Positions 43,422 through 57,084 of a stretch of 64,000 bases of DNA are shown one piece after another. How positions within the stretch are numbered: position 1 is the stretch's first letter; each line of letters starts with the position of its first letter. Under the pieces are notes generated by a model. It had not been told where the DNA came from. It saw only the letters and a program-made list of their open reading frames with translations, and searched no databases. A program made the position numbers and the translations under genes. Source of the DNA: Betaproteobacteria bacterium RIFCSPLOWO2_02_FULL_63_19 (lineage in GTDB: Bacteria > Pseudomonadota > Gammaproteobacteria > Burkholderiales > SG8-39). The DNA lies in assembly GCA_001770415.1 (NCBI GenBank), contig MEQX01000016.1, forward strand, positions 60,519 to 124,518, given 5' to 3'.

Positions 43422-44195
43422 GTGTCAGACACCGTGAAACGCCTGTGGTGGCTGTTTGCCGCTGGATTGTTTCTTCTGGCCTTGATCGTACAGTGGCCTG
43501 CGGCGTGGCTCGCTCCGAGAATCGAGCAGGCTACCCAACAGCGCTGGCGGCTCGGCAGCGTCCGAGGCACGGTCTGGCGGGGCCAGGCCGTCCTGTACAG
43601 TCTCGATCGATCCAGCGGGCGGTGGCATCCGGGGCGGAGAATCCACTGGGACTTCGTCTGGGGCGAACTCCTCCGGGGCCGTCTGGCCGTGCAGACGGGT
43701 TTGGGTGACGCGGGCAGAGTTCGGCTCGCCGCCGGACCGCGAAGTTGGTCCATTGAAGAGCTCGATGCAACCATGCCGGCCGAGCAGATTGCCGTTTTGC
43801 TGCCCGCCACGCTCGCGGATTACGGCTGGTCGGGCCCGATGCACGCCCGCGCACAGGTCTTCAGTTGCCAATGGGGACGCGCCGGTTGTGTCGGACGAAT
43901 CGACTTGAGCTGGACCAAGGCTGCCGTCGCGTACGTCCCCGGACCGCCTCTGGGAGATTATCAGTTGCGCCTGACCGCGGAAGGCAAAGCCCTGCGCTTT
44001 GATCTGGCAACAGTACGCGGCCGGCTGCGGATTACCGGGGCCGGAGAACTGTCCGGAGGCGCATTGCGTTTCACCGGGGAAGCTTGGGCGAACGGGGAAC
44101 ACGCCGGCAATCTGGAGACGATCCTGCAAGCGCTCGGCCGCCCAGGGGCCGCGCCGGGACGCTACCTGATCGAATACCGGGAGAAAATTAGATGA
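43422..44195 (+). CDS. gspN: Type II secretion protein GspN (GTG start)
   Basis: LAPRIEQATQQRWRLGSVRGTVWRGQAVL; order in cluster. Confidence 0.85.
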   Translation: MSDTVKRLWWLFAAGLFLLALIVQWPAAWLAPRIEQATQQRWRLGSVRGTVWRGQAVLYSLDRSSGRWHPGRRIHWDFVWGELLRGRLAVQTGLGDAGRVRLAAGPRSWSIEELDATMPAEQIAVLLPATLADYGWSGPMHARAQVFSCQWGRAGCVGRIDLSWTKAAVAYVPGPPLGDYQLRLTAEGKALRFDLATVRGRLRITGAGELSGGALRFTGEAWANGEHAGNLETILQALGRPGAAPGRYLIEYREKIR

Positions 44196-44333
44196 TCACG
44201 CGGGCTGCGGACAGCTCCCGAAAGCCTCACCGGCTGGAGGTCGACCCAGGCAACCACGACCTGTTGTATGATGTCCAAAGAGCCACCCGTAAATGTATTA
44301 GCAGACAGCAGCATAGGAAATATTGTTGAGGTA

Positions 44334-44361
44334 TTGCAAGAACTGCAGAATACTTCATAAT
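44334..44361 (+). promoter_or_regulatory. Candidate sigma70 promoter for the Big-1 lipoprotein gene
   Basis: TTGCAA (44334-44339), 16-nt spacer, CATAAT (44356-44361); SD AGGAGG at 44386-44391. Confidence 0.4.
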
Positions 44362-44420
44362 AGGCACTGGCCAATATTGGGCAAAGGAGGACTTCCGTGC
44401 GGAATCCTTTTACTACTACT

Positions 44421-46583
44421 ATGGACAAGAAGATATCGAGATGTTCTGCATGGGTGTTAATCACTGCCATGGTAACCGTGCTCGCCGCCTGCGGGGGTGG
44501 CAGCCCAGGGGGGACATCGGGCGGAACGACGGATGGAACAACAGGCGGAACAACAGGCGGGACGACCGGTGGGACGACGGGCGGAACGAATGGGGGAACG
44601 ACCGGCACCGCGAAAACGCCGACTCTGACGCTCGCTCTGCAGGACAGCAGCGGGGCTGCCGCGACATCGCTGACAGCGGGGTCTCCTTTGACCGTTCAGG
44701 CGACGCTGAAAGATGCAGACGGCGCGCCAATCCCCAACATCGTGATTTCATTCAGCAGCGCCGACTCCGCGCTTGCATCGCTGTCTCCCTCTTCGGCGCT
44801 AACCAACACTTCCGGCGTCGCATTTTCACGCATCGACGCTACCAGCATTGCGGCGGTGGGTGCGAGCTATGTAAACGCAACCGCGACGTTTCCCACCGGG
44901 TCGACCTCTTCTTCAACGCCGGTTACCGCCGAGACTCCTTATGCGGTCGGCGCAGCTACGGTCGACATGACGTTGGCAGTGTCCCAGGCGAATATTTCGG
45001 CCGGCGGGACCAGTTCGGTCACGGCGACGGTATCTATCAACGGCGCAGCACCCACAACGCCGATGACCGTGGATTTCACCTCAGGCTGCGCAAGGACGGG
45101 TAAAGCCACGCTTTCAACCGGTGTGCTGACCATCAACGGCGTTGCGACCGCGACTTACACTGACAACGGATGCGGGCAGGCGGACACCGTTGTTGCGTCG
45201 ACCAGTTCGACGCAAAAAACCGCCGTTATCACGGTTGCTCCACCGCAGGCGGCCAATATCAAGTTCATCGGCACAACGCCGGAGTCGTCGTTGCTGGTGA
45301 TCAAAGGAACCGGTGGCGTCGGATACAGCGAAACGGCCGTGGTGAAATTCCAGGCAGTCGATGCGGCGGGCACCGGACTCGCGAACCAGACTGTCAGGTT
45401 TGGACTTACAACCGTCGCCGGCGGCCTGACGATGGAAAATACCGCGCTCGCTGTTGGGGAGACGGTCTCCAAGCAGACCGATGCCAACGGTGACGTGTCG
45501 GTCACCGTCCAGTCCGGAACGGTTCCTACGGCGGTCTGGGTGACGGCAGCGCTGGGTACGCTGTCGACGCAGTCGAACAAAGTGGTGATCTCGACCGGCA
45601 GGCCGAGCCAGGATTTCTTCAGCCTCTCGGCGACGAAGTTGAATATCGACGGCGGCAACTACGATGGCGCGAGGACGACGCTCAACATCTACGCGGCGGA
45701 CCGGCTGGGCAACATCGTTCCGGACGGTACGGCGATCAATTTCATCGCCGAGGGCGCGCAGATCGTAGGCCAAACCACTGGGGGCACGGCCTCGTCCACG
45801 TGCACCACGCTCAACGGGGCGTGTACGGTCGATCTGGTGAGCGCCGAACATAGACCTATCCCGGACAGCGAGCGCTCGGGGATTTCCGCCGAAAACGCTC
45901 TGCCTGAAGGGCCGACCGCAAATCGCGTAACCGTCGTCGCCTATACCGTGGGCGAGGAAAGTTTTGTCGACGCCAACGGCAATAACAAATGGGACACGGG
46001 CGAGACCTGGGACGATTTGGGCGACATATACATCGATTCGAACGAGAGCCTTGAATGGGACGAAAACGAGCAATTCATTCGCTACAGTGCCAACAACGCT
46101 GCTGAATGCCCGCCTTTGCCGACGGATACCCCAAAACTTGACAACGCCACTTCGAAACCAGGGACATGCGATGGTGTTTGGGGTCAGGCGCACGTGCGGC
46201 GCAGCATGGTCATCGTACTGTCGGGACATACCGCGCACGCGAACACGAATCTCGTCAACATGGGCGGTGGCTGCATTGGTGTAGCCTCTGTCCTTGTGTC
46301 AGATCAGTGGGGCAATCCGATGCCTGCAGGTTCGACGCTGACCGTCAGCGCCAATGCAGTAAGCGACAGCACAGCCCCCACCGCAAAGGCCGCGGAGATT
46401 ACCGTGGTCCCCGAGACTGTGCCGAGCTCAAATGCTCCCGGCGGAACCTGGCATTCGGTCAAGGTCTCTGTGGGCGCGGGCAAGTGCGCGACGCCCGTGA
46501 GCGGGTCCTTTGACCTGTTGGTGTCAACCCCCAGTGAATCGACCAATGTGACGTCGGTGTTGCCATTCACGGTTAATCCGTAA
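44421..46583 (+). CDS. Lipoprotein with bacterial Ig-like (Big-1/invasin-type) domains (GTG alternative start 44397)
   Basis: Lipobox VLAAC|GGGS; GGTT-repeat stalk; LALQDSSGAAATSLTAGSPLTVQATLKDADGAPIPNIVISFSS and related Big-1-like repeats. Confidence 0.8.
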   Translation: MDKKISRCSAWVLITAMVTVLAACGGGSPGGTSGGTTDGTTGGTTGGTTGGTTGGTNGGTTGTAKTPTLTLALQDSSGAAATSLTAGSPLTVQATLKDADGAPIPNIVISFSSADSALASLSPSSALTNTSGVAFSRIDATSIAAVGASYVNATATFPTGSTSSSTPVTAETPYAVGAATVDMTLAVSQANISAGGTSSVTATVSINGAAPTTPMTVDFTSGCARTGKATLSTGVLTINGVATATYTDNGCGQADTVVASTSSTQKTAVITVAPPQAANIKFIGTTPESSLLVIKGTGGVGYSETAVVKFQAVDAAGTGLANQTVRFGLTTVAGGLTMENTALAVGETVSKQTDANGDVSVTVQSGTVPTAVWVTAALGTLSTQSNKVVISTGRPSQDFFSLSATKLNIDGGNYDGARTTLNIYAADRLGNIVPDGTAINFIAEGAQIVGQTTGGTASSTCTTLNGACTVDLVSAEHRPIPDSERSGISAENALPEGPTANRVTVVAYTVGEESFVDANGNNKWDTGETWDDLGDIYIDSNESLEWDENEQFIRYSANNAAECPPLPTDTPKLDNATSKPGTCDGVWGQAHVRRSMVIVLSGHTAHANTNLVNMGGGCIGVASVLVSDQWGNPMPAGSTLTVSANAVSDSTAPTAKAAEITVVPETVPSSNAPGGTWHSVKVSVGAGKCATPVSGSFDLLVSTPSESTNVTSVLPFTVNP
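44508..44609 (+). repeat. Degenerate 12-nt repeat encoding (GGTT)n stalk
   Basis: GGTSGGTTDGTTGGTTGGTTGGTTGGTNGGTTGT. Confidence 0.9.
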
Positions 46584-46599
46584 TCGAAAGAGTGCAGGA

Positions 46600-46632
46600 G
46601 CAAGGCCGGCGAAAGCCGGCCTTGCATTATTT
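46600..46632 (+). terminator. Rho-independent-like terminator after the Big-1 lipoprotein
   Basis: GCAAGGCCGGC gaaa GCCGGCCTTGC, perfect 11-bp stem, followed by attattt. Confidence 0.8.
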
Positions 46633-46878
46633 GGCACGCCGGACCCCCCCCCTTTTCTCGAGCGATGCACCGATCCTGCACCGGATGTGACTCGTTTCAG
46701 AGCCGCGGGGCGATTCGCGCCACGACAGCGTAACGTGCGCTGCGAAAACAGATTTCTTAGCTTGAACACGGCGCTACTTGAAGCAACGAGGGTTCGAAGG
46801 TAGACTCAAAAGTTCGCCCCGAGTACTTCGGGTGGATGAACTTCTGCCTCTCCGTCCGGCAACCTGAAAGGTGTAACG

Positions 46879-51531
<4,653 letters not shown>

Positions 51532-51646
51532 GCAGGGCATTGAGAAATCGGGCCTCTCGGGCGGAAGACGACCGTCGTTTCTTCTTCGCGATCTTCCCTG
51601 CACGGCAAGACTGAGACCGACACAGATCCACGAGACCAGCACGCAA

Positions 51647-53092
51647 ATGGGCAAAGCAACAGGATTTCTGGAGTATCAACGACTTTCGGAAGCGGCCGAG
51701 CCGGCGCGCGAGCGGGTCACGCATTACAAGGAATTCATTGTACGGCTCGCCGATCAGGACGCATCGATACAGGGTGCCCGTTGCATGGATTGCGGAATTC
51801 CGTTCTGCATGGACGGCTGTCCCGTGAACAACATCATTCCGGATTGGAACGACCTGGTCTACAAGCGGAACTGGAAGCAGGCGCTCGACATGCTGCACTC
51901 GACCAACAACTTTCCCGAGTTCACCGGCCGCGTTTGCCCGGCGCCCTGTGAGGAAGCCTGCACGCTCAACATCAACAACGATCCCGTCGGCATCAAATCG
52001 ATCGAGCACGCGATTATCGACAAGGGTTGGGAAATGGGCTGGGTCGCCCCGCAGCCGAGCGCGCGCAAGACCGGAAAGCGCATTGCCGTCATCGGATCCG
52101 GGCCCGCCGGCCTAGCCGGTGCGCAACAACTCGCGCGCGCCGGCCACGCAGTGGTCGTGTTCGAGAAGAACGACCGCATCGGTGGGCTGCTGCGCTACGG
52201 CATACCCGACTTCAAGATGGAGAAGGTGCATATCGACAGGCGCATTGAGCAGATGCAAGCCGAAGGCGTCGAGTTCCGCGTCAATCAGCATGTCGGTGTC
52301 GGCGTCGTGGCAAAGGAGCTGCTGGATGAGTTCGACGCGATCGTGCTTGCCGGCGGCGCCGAGCAGCCGCGCGATCTGCCGATCCCGGGCCGCGACCTGG
52401 ACGGCATCCACTTCGCGATGGACTTCCTGCCGCTGCAGAACCGGCGCGTGGCAGGCGACAAGAAGGTGCGCGAACTGCTTGCGACCGACAAGCAGGTGGT
52501 GGTCATCGGCGGAGGCGATACCGGATCGGACTGCGTCGGCACGTCGAACCGACAGGGCGCCAAGTCGATCGTGCAGTTCGAGTTGCTGCCGCAGCCGCCC
52601 GAGCACGAGAACAAACTGCTGACCTGGCCCTACTGGCCGGTCAAACTGCGCAGTTCGAGCTCTCACGAGGAAGGCTGCAGTCGCGACTGGGCCGTGACCA
52701 CCAAGTTGTTCCGGGGCGAGGGCGGAAGGGTAAAAGCGCTGCATGCGGCACGGGTCGAATGGACCAAGGATGCCGCGAGTGGCCAGATGAAGATGGCCGA
52801 GGTACCCGGGAGCGAATTCGAAATGCCGGCAGATCTGGTGCTGCTGGCGATGGGTTTCGTGAGCCCGGTGCAGAATGTGCTCGATGCGTTCGGCATCGAG
52901 AAGGACTCGCGCGGCAACGCCAAAGCCGCCGCCGAAGGTGTTGGCTGCTATGCCACCTCGGTCACGAAGGTGTTCGCTGCCGGCGACATGCGGCGGGGCC
53001 AGTCGCTGGTCGTTTGGGCGATACGCGAAGGGCGTCAGTGCGCGCGCGCTGTCGACGAATTCCTCATGGGCTCATCGGAACTTCCGAGGTAG
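51647..53092 (+). CDS. gltD: Glutamate synthase small subunit
   Basis: [48 protein letters not shown]. Confidence 0.97.
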   Translation: MGKATGFLEYQRLSEAAEPARERVTHYKEFIVRLADQDASIQGARCMDCGIPFCMDGCPVNNIIPDWNDLVYKRNWKQALDMLHSTNNFPEFTGRVCPAPCEEACTLNINNDPVGIKSIEHAIIDKGWEMGWVAPQPSARKTGKRIAVIGSGPAGLAGAQQLARAGHAVVVFEKNDRIGGLLRYGIPDFKMEKVHIDRRIEQMQAEGVEFRVNQHVGVGVVAKELLDEFDAIVLAGGAEQPRDLPIPGRDLDGIHFAMDFLPLQNRRVAGDKKVRELLATDKQVVVIGGGDTGSDCVGTSNRQGAKSIVQFELLPQPPEHENKLLTWPYWPVKLRSSSSHEEGCSRDWAVTTKLFRGEGGRVKALHAARVEWTKDAASGQMKMAEVPGSEFEMPADLVLLAMGFVSPVQNVLDAFGIEKDSRGNAKAAAEGVGCYATSVTKVFAAGDMRRGQSLVVWAIREGRQCARAVDEFLMGSSELPR

Positions 53093-53094
53093 AG

Positions 53095-53240
53095 CAACGC
53101 CGACCCGCATCGGCACAAGACTTCCTGATATCTCCGACCACGCGCTCGGGGGCTGACGCCAGATTGCCGAAAGCCCCCTGGCGTGGGTTCGGCGTTGTTG
53201 GACGGAATTTCGAGCGCAATGCCATTGCCGTCCCATTTTG
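53095..53240 (+). ncRNA. Candidate structured RNA element between gltD and the decaheme cytochrome gene
   Basis: Closing helix CAACGCCGACCC (53095-53106) / GGGTTCGGCGTTG (53185-53197); internal helices GGGGGCT/AGCCCCC and ACGCCAG/CTGGCGT that interlock or compete; then GGACGG/CCGTCC hairpin (53200-53233) followed by attttgtt. Confidence 0.4.
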
Positions 53241-53422
53241 TTGGCAGGGTCTTGGAAGAGCGACGAATCAGCGGGAATAAAGTCGCGCCGAAAAGCGTTT
53301 CAACCCGAGTGTGCGCGTCGATGGCGCACGTCATGTTTGGATTTGTACCCTGCGCCCTGACCGCGCTGGTGACGTGTTTCGTGCTTTCGACATGATTTAC
53401 CTTGTGGGGATAGGCGACCATC

Positions 53423-54415
53423 GTGTCCACGCGGGCAGTAGCGGACTCGACAAGAGACGCGGGTATCGACGTGCGAGTCGCGGGGGCGCTTCGTGCGGTC
53501 TTGCTGGCCTCGGCGCTGCTACTCACGCCGCCCGCCGCCAGTCGGGCTGCCGCCCAGGAAACCAATGCGGAGCCCACGGCGACTTTCGCGGGCGAAAAGG
53601 TGTGCGCAGGCTGCCACGCCGCTGAGAATTCCCACTTCGGCCACACCGTCCATGCCAAGCTGTTCCGAGAAAATCCCCGGAATGAACGCGAAAGGCAGGT
53701 GTGCGAAGCCTGTCACGGTCCGGGATCGCGACACCTGGCGAACGCGGTCGATCACAGCGCGCTCATCGGTTTTACGAGAGGATGGGGCACGCCTGTTGAA
53801 AAGCAGAATTCTCAATGTCTGGGGTGCCACGATGGAGGGCGGCGGATCCACTGGCCGGGCTCACCCCACGCCTCGAACAAGGTCGCGTGCAGCGACTGCC
53901 ACAACGCGATGGCGCGATTCTCCTTCGCCGGCCTGTTAAAGACAGCGAGCGTTTCCGAAACCTGTTATTCCTGTCATCAGCAACAGCGCGCCGAGTTCCG
54001 CAAGCGTTCCCATATGCCGTTGCCAGAGGGAAAGATGTCGTGCGTGAGCTGCCACAACCCGCACGGCTCCCTGACGCGCCCGCTGCTCGATGCGAACACG
54101 GCAAACGACGTGTGTTACGCATGCCACGCTGAGAAGCGCGGTCCCTTCGTCTGGGAGCATGCCCCGGTGCGCGAGAATTGCCTTAACTGCCACGAAGCGC
54201 ATGGTTCGAGTCAGCAAGCCCTGCTCGTGGCGCCGCGCCCGTTTCTGTGTCAGCAATGCCATACGAACCGCACCCATCACAATAATCTGGCGACTGTGCC
54301 GAACCTAGCGGGGGGCCAAGCTCCAAACCAGTGGTTGATCGCCCGCAGCTGCCAGACGTGCCACGCACAGATTCATGGTAGCAATCATCCAGCGGGTGTC
54401 AGGTTCCTGCGCTGA
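53423..54415 (+). CDS. Decaheme c-type cytochrome, DmsE/MtrA/PioA family (GTG start)
   Basis: Signal peptide; ten CXXCH motifs (CAGCH, CEACH, CLGCH, CSDCH, CYSCH, CVSCH, CYACH, CLNCH, CQQCH, CQTCH). Confidence 0.94.
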   Translation: MSTRAVADSTRDAGIDVRVAGALRAVLLASALLLTPPAASRAAAQETNAEPTATFAGEKVCAGCHAAENSHFGHTVHAKLFRENPRNERERQVCEACHGPGSRHLANAVDHSALIGFTRGWGTPVEKQNSQCLGCHDGGRRIHWPGSPHASNKVACSDCHNAMARFSFAGLLKTASVSETCYSCHQQQRAEFRKRSHMPLPEGKMSCVSCHNPHGSLTRPLLDANTANDVCYACHAEKRGPFVWEHAPVRENCLNCHEAHGSSQQALLVAPRPFLCQQCHTNRTHHNNLATVPNLAGGQAPNQWLIARSCQTCHAQIHGSNHPAGVRFLR

Positions 54416-54480
54416 AAAGGTTTTTTGACCGCCGCAGCGGATATTCGTAAATGGCGCGAGTCCATATCGAGGGAAGACCT

Positions 54481-57012
54481 ATGATGCGATTCGGCATATC
54501 CGGCAAGACAATGGCGCGCTGCGTCGGTGCCGCCGTCGTGCAAATCGCGATGGGGCCCGCACTTGCGGACTCCGCAATTGGACCCGCTTTGACCGCGGGC
54601 AATGCGATGAATCCTGGTGTGCTGAATTCGGCACGAGACCTGGATCCGGCAGGATTGAGTCCGTACCGGCTGCCGGCTTCGCGCACTCCGAACGGCCAAC
54701 TCTACGAAATTCCCTACGCGCGCCGCGAAATTCGCGAGCCGAAATCCGGATGGGGCGGTTCCGGATACATCGAAGCCGGCGTTCTCGGCGGCGACGCCCA
54801 CGAACGGAATGCTCTGTTTCGCCAATATTGGGATGTCGACAACGGTTTCTACCTAAACAACTTTGGACTGGAGATAACCGACAAAGCGCGATTTTTCGAG
54901 ATCGTGGGGGGAGGAGTCGGTCGAAGCGATCAGTTCTACGAAGCTCGGTACGGACGTTACAACGACTACCGGGTGGATCTTTCGTACAGCGAAACCCCGC
55001 ATGTGCTTTCAACGACCGCGCGGCCAATTTGGCTGGGGATCGGAACAGGCAATCTGTCGCTTTCGTCTTGGCCCGGCGTCGCCCCCGGCGGTGCGACCGG
55101 AAACAACGGCACCACCGCGGTGGCGCTCCGCGAGCTCATCGATTCGACGACCGAAATGGAATTGGGTGTAATGCGAAAGACCGGCAGTGCGCGCGTCCGC
55201 GTCGCATTGACCGACGCCTGGACATTTCACTCCAGTTATACGCTTGAGCACCGCCGCGGCGCGCGCCCATTCGGTGGAAACGAAGGCAACGGGGAAACTG
55301 TGGAGCCTATCGACTATAAGACGCACGAGCTGAATGCCGGACTGCGTTACAGGGACCGCGTGACCAATTTCAATCTCGATCTGTCGGCTTCCCTTTTTCG
55401 AAACGGCATTGATACGGTCTCCTGGGAAAATCCCTTTCGCCACACGAGCGGGGCACTACTGATCAAGGGTGGACGAACCGATCTGTATCCGGACAACGAC
55501 GCCTACGCTGCGAAGGCAGAATACGCGCGGGTCTTGCCCACATTCCGTAACGCTCGATTCAATGCCACCGTTGCGCTCGGGGCGATGCGACAGAACGATC
55601 TACTCGTCGCGCCTACCGTGACAAGCGGCATGGGCGCTGGGAGTGCGGGTGGATTCAACGGCAATTTCGACCTTTGGAATACCACCGCTGCATTGAGCCA
55701 GCAGCGTGCGAATGCGAACATCGACACGGGACTGGTCAACCTCGGCCTTTCGCTGGTTCCGGCGGACCGGCTCACCGTACGCGGTTCGCTGCGCCATTAC
55801 CAGACGCAAAATCATACGAGTTATGTGGCGTTCAACCCGCAGACGGGTCAGTTCGGTTACATCATCCAGGATACCAACGCGACTACCGTATTTGATGGCA
55901 GCAAAAATGTTCATTACAGGAACATTCCGTTTCAAGGCAGGCAGGACAACTATAAGCTGAGCGCAGAATATGGGGTGCGCCGGCGCGCGATGCTGAGCGC
56001 CGATTACGAGAGGGAGGAAATCCAGCGCGCGTATCGTGAGCGCGCCGAAACCTGGGAGGATCGTGTGCGACTCGGCTACTCAGATCGAGGATTCGAGTCG
56101 GTCACACTTCGGCTCGCGTACGAATATGGCAGCCGTCGCGGCAGTCAGTACATTTCGGACCCTTATAAGGATTTTTACACCGCTTCATTGCCGGCTTACA
56201 CCGACACGCCGGGAAATGTGCTCGACCGGCTGCACAATTTGGAAGAACTGCGCAAGTACGATCTGGCTGACCGCAGGCAACAAGTGCTGAAGGCGCGGCT
56301 GAATTATTTTCCCCGTGTCGACGTGGATCTGGGAGCGACGCTGCAATCGAAAATCAGTACCTATCCCGCGGATTTCGGTCGCAGGGGTGAGCAAATACAA
56401 AATTCACTCGATCTTGACTTTACCTATCTGCCGTCGCCTCTCACCACGCTCAATATTCATTATTCCCACCAAACGTCCCGGATTCAGCAGGCCGGGGCGG
56501 CGGACGTTCGCAACGCCGGAGCCGCGGGTTGCGCAGTTCTGCCGCCATCGTGTTCCAACTCGTTCGGCGCACCTTTCAGCATCTACTCCGCTGACAGATA
56601 TTGGAGCGCCGAATCTCGGGATCGCTCCGGCTTGTTCGGACTTGGGCTGAGGCACGATTTTGGAAAGACCAAGCTCGACATGAAATACAGCTATGCGTCG
56701 TCACATTCCCCGCTGGGGTACTCATACGCTTCGGCCAACGCTCTGGAGAGTCCCGCGTATGCGATGCAGGCAGGAAATGCTTTTCCTGACGTTAGCTACG
56801 AACAGCATTTGTTCGATGCGGGCCTGCGCTTCCCAGTTTCGCAACAGGCCACGATCCGGCTCTTCTACCACTTTGAAACGGGCAAGATCGCCGATTTTCA
56901 CTACAGCGGCCTGGACGAAACTACAGTGGTCAGCAACCGGATCTATCTGGATTCTGGGCCAAGGAGCTACCGCGCAAACGTGGTGGGGGCATTTCTGCAA
57001 CTGAAACTGTGA
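54481..57012 (+). CDS. MtrB/PioB family decaheme-associated outer membrane beta-barrel protein
   Basis: Signal peptide, alternating amphipathic beta-strands, GGGVGRSDQFYEARYGRYNDYRVDLSYSETPH; C-terminal aromatic-alternating strand; immediately follows decaheme gene. Confidence 0.9.
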   Translation: MMRFGISGKTMARCVGAAVVQIAMGPALADSAIGPALTAGNAMNPGVLNSARDLDPAGLSPYRLPASRTPNGQLYEIPYARREIREPKSGWGGSGYIEAGVLGGDAHERNALFRQYWDVDNGFYLNNFGLEITDKARFFEIVGGGVGRSDQFYEARYGRYNDYRVDLSYSETPHVLSTTARPIWLGIGTGNLSLSSWPGVAPGGATGNNGTTAVALRELIDSTTEMELGVMRKTGSARVRVALTDAWTFHSSYTLEHRRGARPFGGNEGNGETVEPIDYKTHELNAGLRYRDRVTNFNLDLSASLFRNGIDTVSWENPFRHTSGALLIKGGRTDLYPDNDAYAAKAEYARVLPTFRNARFNATVALGAMRQNDLLVAPTVTSGMGAGSAGGFNGNFDLWNTTAALSQQRANANIDTGLVNLGLSLVPADRLTVRGSLRHYQTQNHTSYVAFNPQTGQFGYIIQDTNATTVFDGSKNVHYRNIPFQGRQDNYKLSAEYGVRRRAMLSADYEREEIQRAYRERAETWEDRVRLGYSDRGFESVTLRLAYEYGSRRGSQYISDPYKDFYTASLPAYTDTPGNVLDRLHNLEELRKYDLADRRQQVLKARLNYFPRVDVDLGATLQSKISTYPADFGRRGEQIQNSLDLDFTYLPSPLTTLNIHYSHQTSRIQQAGAADVRNAGAAGCAVLPPSCSNSFGAPFSIYSADRYWSAESRDRSGLFGLGLRHDFGKTKLDMKYSYASSHSPLGYSYASANALESPAYAMQAGNAFPDVSYEQHLFDAGLRFPVSQQATIRLFYHFETGKIADFHYSGLDETTVVSNRIYLDSGPRSYRANVVGAFLQLKL

Positions 57013-57084
57013 CGGGAAGCGTTTCCAGCGCAGACGTGATTGTTCGCGGATTTCATGGCTCCAATCGCCGCCTTCTGCTGGCGG

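Noticed and set aside
44201-44265. GEMM (c-di-GMP-I) riboswitch-like string ggacagctcccgaaagcctcaccggctggagg upstream of the Big-1 lipoprotein
   Set aside because: Some similarity to the second half of the GEMM fold, but the conserved GCA...GGCAAACC strand is missing and helices do not close properly
45114-46238. 374-aa minus-strand ORF inside the Big-1 lipoprotein
   Set aside because: Antisense shadow ORF, Arg/Val-rich, no recognisable domain, no separate promoter evidence
53035-53658. 207-aa minus-strand ORF across gltD end, the intergenic region and the decaheme gene start
   Set aside because: Overlaps two well supported genes, composition not protein-like; kept the RNA-structure interpretation for the gap instead
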